DNA of 11,029 bases, taken from Amoebophrya sp. AT5.2. Lineage: Eukaryota > Sar > Dinophyceae > Syndiniales > Amoebophryaceae. A model generated the notes under the pieces. It was not told the DNA's origin. It searched no databases and saw only the letters and a program-made list of their open reading frames with translations. This document shows, in pieces, positions 7,133 through 11,029 of this stretch. Numbering within the stretch: the first letter of the stretch is position 1; the number at the start of each line of letters is the position of its first letter. The position numbers and the translations under genes are program-made. The DNA lies in NCBI GenBank assembly GCA_005223375.1, contig RXOD01006180.1, forward strand, positions 1-11,029, in the 5' to 3' direction.

Positions 7133-8938
7133 CTTCAAGGCTCTGACTACGTAAGCTGCAAAGCGGTCAGAGGAAATTCATGATTGGCATCATTCGGTTG
7201 CGGTAGTGCTTTGGTTTGTGGTCGTGCTAACGTGCTGGCACGATGATGATCAAAACGCACACCATTGAGTTCAAGCATCTGGGCAGCTGGATAGCTGCAG
7301 AACATGGACCACGTGTCATCTCTGATGAGCGTCGTACGCTCCTGATTCACGTGCATCATTCATCATTTCCAGTCGGTATCTCGTGCATGGCTTGCTGGCA
7401 CTCCGGTCCACCAGTCCGTCTAGGGGCTGGTGGACCGGAGTGCCAGCAGCACGGCTCCTGGAGCTGGAGGTGGCGTAAGCTAATAAAGCTTATAGTTACA
7501 TGGCTACTAGTAGTGCTGCTAAAATATAAACAAACATAGTTTCGGTTTCGCTTCGCGTGGCATCGATCGTAGGCCGTCGCGTGTACAGAAAAGCCAACTA
7601 CAGCTGTGAATAAACATAAAAAAAATCGATCAGCGCCTCCGCCGCGTTAAAGCTCCAACAGGCTCGGGAGAAAGCTCAGCGATCTGTGCGGCTAGCACTC
7701 CCACCTTTCATTTTCCGCGTTATCACTTCACAGACATATAGATAGAAATGCATGCGCGGTTTTGCGCCGACCAATTCGGAATCAATACGGGGGCAGCTGG
7801 GCAAATGTTTATTTTCCGCCTCGAATGATCCCAATCGAATCCGGAATGTGCGATTGTGATATCTCCGAGTTGCATTTTTGCAAACCACCACTTCCCTGAA
7901 GCTGATCTTAGAAGCAAGTGCGAGAGATCATATGATTGATTGCCAGCGGGTGTTCACTACCAAAACTAACCGATCAATCTATCTCTTATATGTTGAATCA
8001 ATGGATTTATTACAACTATGCACCTCGCAATTACAGCTTGCTTCGAACTTCCGAGGAGTCAACTCGTACTCGCCTCCAGCACGGAACTGCCGAGGAAGCT
8101 CACGACTCATCCGCTCATTCAAAGCTCATCTTCCTGCCACTGCCTGCACAACAAAATATTTAAAAAAAAAAATTTACATTTCTTCAGATCCCAAGATGCT
8201 ACGTGTGGATCCCATCGAGCTCATTTTTGTATGTTGAAGTCATGATATAAATTCTTGTTGAAGCAGGCAGAGCACTATCTAAGTGAAGTGCCCCAACAAC
8301 CTCCTTGTCCTTCAATTTGGTCGTCCATATGTCCTTCAATTTTCTCTCTGGAAAAGAGTCTTTGACTTGTCGATAAGTTCGTAGAAGCGCAACGTTACAG
8401 CTCCGAGCTCAGTTCAGAAGCAACGGTTGTATTTAGTTTCGAGCTTCTCTCAACAGACATCGGGAACACTGCGATTTCAACTTTTTCGATTCAGGAGTAG
8501 TACGAGTACGTCCACTAGACTACTTTTTTGCAACGCACTGTTCGTTACTTATTTCGCGAGTCTCCTTTCCTTCTTGGGCCTTCTATCTTCTACAAACTTG
8601 TAGGTGTAGCATTGCTGGAACTGTCTTCGGATATGAGCGCGCAACTCAGATTATCCATACCATACGATTGTGAATCCGTTGCGGCCAACGCAACACGTAC
8701 ACGGTCAGGAATAATATCAAAGCTTGAAGACGCTATGTTTCTTCCTCAGACTCTGTAACCTCAGTCATTTTTTTGTTCTGTCTCCTAATCGATCCTAATG
8801 CGACTCCAGACTACTAGATTCCTTCGAAAGCGATCTCAGTCTCACGCGGCAGCAGTCCCGTACTAAACGAATATCGGATACCGACCAGCGAGCCTCTAGC
8901 ATCGAATAGATACATAGTACTAGCACTTCTGACGGAAG
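7133..8938. other. AT-rich intergenic region with an introner copy
   Basis: This spacer of 1.8 kb has no reading frame that looks like protein on either strand, judged by composition, codon bias and lack of motifs. It contains the second introner-like copy at 7394-7518. The parts around 7525-7640 and 8150-8190 are especially AT-rich. No tRNA, rRNA or spliceosomal RNA was recognised. The last 100 bases or so are presumably the 5' region of the RRM gene. Confidence 0.6.
7394..7518 (+). mobile_element. Introner-like element, copy 2 (intergenic)
   Basis: It aligns with 6926-7045 almost end to end. It starts GCTGGCACTCCGGTCCACCAG and ends CTACTAGTAGTGCTG, with three indels: it is shorter at the loop, has 14 extra bases (AGCAGCACGGCTCC) after the hairpin, and lacks a six-base CCTAAG-type duplication. 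The hairpin arms are 7394-7414 and 7427-7447 (21 of 21), with a 12-base loop. No coding exons are recognisable on either side, so whether it is spliced is unknown. Confidence 0.8.
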
Positions 8939-11029
8939 ATGGCTTGGCACGATAAGGGCGCGGCCTTATCGGATAAGGGCTTTGGGGGAGGGAAAAAGGG
9001 CGGGTATCATGACAAAGGGTATCATGGTGCACCAGGAAAGGGCGGGGGCTACAACCCGTACTACCACAACGGCGAGCAGGGGTTCGTCTCCACGAAGGGG
9101 CTTGGGGTGGACGAGGATCTCTATGTGGAGCGACGCCTCAAGCTCTACGTCGGCGGCCTGCCGCAGTGGATTGACGACCAGACGGTAGAAGTGATCTTGA
9201 TTTCCTATTCCTTTTCCACCCCGCAGACGCCTACGTCAATGTCAAAAGTGAATTTCTATAATTAGAAATTAAATGATTTCAGCTCCAAGCCCACTTCGGG
9301 AAGTACGGGCCGTTGGTGGAGGCGACGTTGTGCGGGCGCACGGAGATGCGCAAGTTCCCGTTTGCCTTCATTACGTACAAGCACGCGGCGGACGCCGACG
9401 CCGCCTTCCTGGACGGGCACAATTTCCCCGGACTGGAGCCGCCGCAGCACCTCACGCTGCGCTACCAAAGCCAGAAGGAGGTGAAGGACAAGCTGAAGAG
9501 CGAGGAGGAAATCTATCCATTCCTGAAGTCCCCGGACCCAGCGAAGATATGGGTGGGAAGCGTGATGGACACCTACGACGAAGAAGAACTGGGAAACTTC
9601 TTCTCGCAATGGGGTATGTTCGATAGATACCATGATGGGCAGCTTGTTTTATGTTGACTTTCTTCACGTTGAGGACAACCACAACTTCAAAGTAATTTAC
9701 TTCTATGTTTGTAGCGAGCGACGGTCGCTCGCGACGGTCGCTCGCGACCGTAGCGGTAGCCACATAGCTGATCGGTGACCACTGAACCAACTCGGCACCA
9801 GGCCTGGTCCTCTTGGTCGACCGCGTGGTGTCCAACCCGGAGAAGGGGGGAGGCAAGGGCGAAAACTCCTCGGCCAGCAAGGGGAAGGGGAAACAGGGCC
9901 GGGGCTACGCGTTCATCCACTACGCCAACCGCGAGGCTGCGATTCGCCTGTTTCTGGAGCCGAACCGCCACGTGCAGTTCCGCGGACGCCCACTCGAGCT
10001 GAAACCGTCGGACAGCGCAAAGTCGCGGCCGATGGACGAACACAAGAGGCACGAGCTCGTGAACCGCGGCCTGTCGCGGCACTTCATCAAGCGAGGGCTC
10101 CCGCCACTGCCACCGGTCGTGGCCCCGGTGGTGGCACCGCAGCACCAAATCGTCGCGGCAGCAGCAGCCTCACCACCCATCGCGCCGGGAATGAATTACA
10201 TGGTACCACAGAGCTCCACCGATTCGTCCGATCAGTCACTTATTAGCAAAAGGGTTGCAGTTCGTCGTCGTGGTGGAGGTGGTCGTCCCACTGTTAGGCT
10301 AGTATCACGCATTGTCGCGCAATGCTTAAGTCAGCAGCAGGAAACTCGCCTTTTCCTCCTGTGTTACAACATTGCTACAGAAACCCGCGCGTCTACATCT
10401 GGTTTCTTGGTCTGGTCTTCAGCCCGCTGACCGCCCGGGCGCGCATCTTCTTTGCACCTATGCGAGTAGACGCAGGCTCTGTTTCATGTCTCCGCGCATG
10501 ATCCAGATCGAGTCCCTGTCCGTCTTACAGTGTCGCAAAGAACACTTACATGCTGAAAAATCCAACTCCAATAGGAAGCCTACTATCAAACTTTTACTAC
10601 AGAAGAACGAGTCGAGTAGAATAGAAAATCGATGTTGATGAAAACCCGTTTCTCAGTACGCCCATCCGGATCCGAACGCCCAGCACTACGCGGTGCAGCA
10701 CCAGTATGCGCAACCGCCGCAGCAAGTCGTCTACGCCTACGATCCGAATCAGTACGCGCAACCCCACTACGCAGCAGCTGCACCGGCGGTACTACTCATA
10801 AAGATAATGACAAGCACAAACGACTATGATAATGAAGTTTAGTAGATGTAGAACCCATTTTTTTGAAAATTTTTTGAGATGAATAAAGGTCCCTATAATT
10901 CCACCTTGTCGCTTGGAAGTACTTACGCACTGATCGATGTTTTTGCCCAAAGGTCCAGTACCAGCATGCACCGGTCGACCCAAACGCCGCGTACCATCAG
11001 CAGCCGGTTGCCTACCAGCAGCCAGCCGC
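8939..11029 (+). CDS. RNA-binding protein with two RRM domains and Q/Y/P-rich tail (3' partial)
   Basis: It binds single-stranded RNA and probably acts in mRNA processing, transport or translation. Exons are 8939-9184, 9283-9613, 9802-10202, 10657-10788 and 10953 to the edge; all joins are GT-AG and in frame, with phases 0, 1, 0, 0. Residues 1-60 are Gly/Lys/Tyr/His-rich with DKG repeats. RRM1 spans about 68-145, with RNP2 LYVGGL (69-74) and RNP1 KFPFAFITY (106-114). RRM2 spans about 170-259, with RNP2 IWVGSV (171-176) and RNP1 GRGYAFIHY (225-233); a Gly/Lys/Ser loop lengthens it. A basic linker (SRHFIKRG) is followed by Pro/Val/Ala repeats, then YAHPDPNAQHY, VVYAYDPNQYAQP and APVDPNAAYHQQP, a low-complexity prion-like tail with a DPN(A/Q)xx repeat. 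The arrangement recalls hnRNP/Musashi/CELF-type proteins, but no orthologue can be assigned. The stop codon is beyond the window. Confidence 0.85.
8951..8980. repeat. Small hairpin and repeat in start of RRM gene
   Basis: GATAAGG at 8951-8957 pairs with CCTTATC at 8964-8970 and is repeated directly at 8972-8978 (GATAAGG). It encodes the first DKG repeats of the protein. Since it lies 12 bases after the ATG it could affect translation, but it may simply reflect the repeated codons. Confidence 0.5.
9185..9282 (+). other. Intron 1 of RRM gene
   Basis: GTAGAA to ATTTCAG, 98 nt, phase 0. The join gives WIDDQTLQAHFGKYG, the first helix of RRM1. The interior is AT-rich compared with the exons and has in-frame stops. 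Confidence 0.85.
9614..9801 (+). other. Intron 2 of RRM gene, with GC-rich hairpin
   Basis: GTATGTT to GGCACCAG, 188 nt, phase 1 (g + gc, glycine). The join gives FFSQWGLVLLVDRVV, the helix-turn-strand of RRM2. The interior is AT-rich except for a GC-rich palindromic block at 9714-9750. Confidence 0.85.
9714..9750. repeat. GC-rich palindromic and tandem repeat block
   Basis: GCGAGCGAC (9714-9722) pairs with GTCGCTCGC (9724-9732) around one base. GACGGTCGCTCGC occurs twice in tandem (9720-9732 and 9733-9745). CGGTCGC pairs with GCGACCG across 9735-9750. The block can therefore fold into alternative stems and stands out in an otherwise AT-rich intron. Confidence 0.9.
10203..10656 (+). other. 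Intron 3 of RRM gene
   Basis: GTACCA to GTTTCTCAG, 454 nt, phase 0, joining GMNYM to YAHPDPN. The acceptor is well placed at the start of the repeat-rich tail. The donor is less certain, since the upstream frame stays open to 10430. The intron contains a small hairpin GCATTG-TCGCG-CAATGC at 10309-10325. Confidence 0.65.
10789..10952 (+). other. Intron 4 of RRM gene
   Basis: GTACTA to GCCCAAAG, 164 nt, phase 0, joining AAAAPA to VQYQHAPVDPN. The interior is AT-rich with a run of seven Ts near 10858-10864. Both flanking exons share the same tyrosine/glutamine/proline repeat style. Confidence 0.8.

Overview
The window looks like nuclear DNA from a protist, not from a bacterium. Four protein genes all lie on the + strand, and at least three are broken up by short introns. 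Exons are GC-rich (especially third codon positions) and the spacers are AT-rich. The protein families are eukaryotic: PAN/Apple-like cysteine modules, a RAD1-like checkpoint clamp subunit, a multi-pass membrane protein with an H-x3-H motif, and a two-RRM RNA-binding protein. One intron carries a strong hairpin, sits between short direct repeats, cannot be spliced in frame with GT-AG ends, and has a second copy about 470 bp downstream. Introner-like non-canonical introns of this kind, with co-oriented genes and PAN modules, fit a dinoflagellate-type alveolate. An Amoebophrya-like syndinian is my best guess, but that is inference (about 0.5).

Layout. 1-1754: 3' part of a cysteine-rich gene with two PAN/Apple-like modules (exons near 91-526 and 1053-1754; the joins between them are unclear). 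1755-3303: AT-rich spacer with a complete 275-bp foldback (MITE-like) element flanked by an 8-bp target-site duplication (1804-2094) and a small imperfect tandem duplication (2201-2276). 3304-5303: RAD1-like gene, four proposed exons, about 445 aa. 5589-7132: putative CREST-like multi-pass membrane protein, three proposed exons, about 440 aa. 7133-8938: AT-rich spacer with no recognisable gene, holding the second copy (7394-7518) of the membrane gene's last intron. 8939-11029: 5' part of a two-RRM protein with a Q/Y/P/A-rich tail, five exons with clean GT-AG joins, running off the right edge.

The genes do not form an evident pathway: one is probably a secreted or surface protein, one works in DNA-damage signalling, one is a membrane protein and one binds RNA. 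What links the region is its intron and repeat content. Non-coding segments in or beside each gene carry near-perfect inverted repeats of different sequence, and two distinct mobile-looking elements are present. The most interesting signals are the duplicated hairpin intron (6921-7045 and 7394-7518) and the foldback element with iterated subterminal motifs (1812-2086). All exon-intron structures were derived by hand from reading frame, splice dinucleotides and family similarity, without transcript data.
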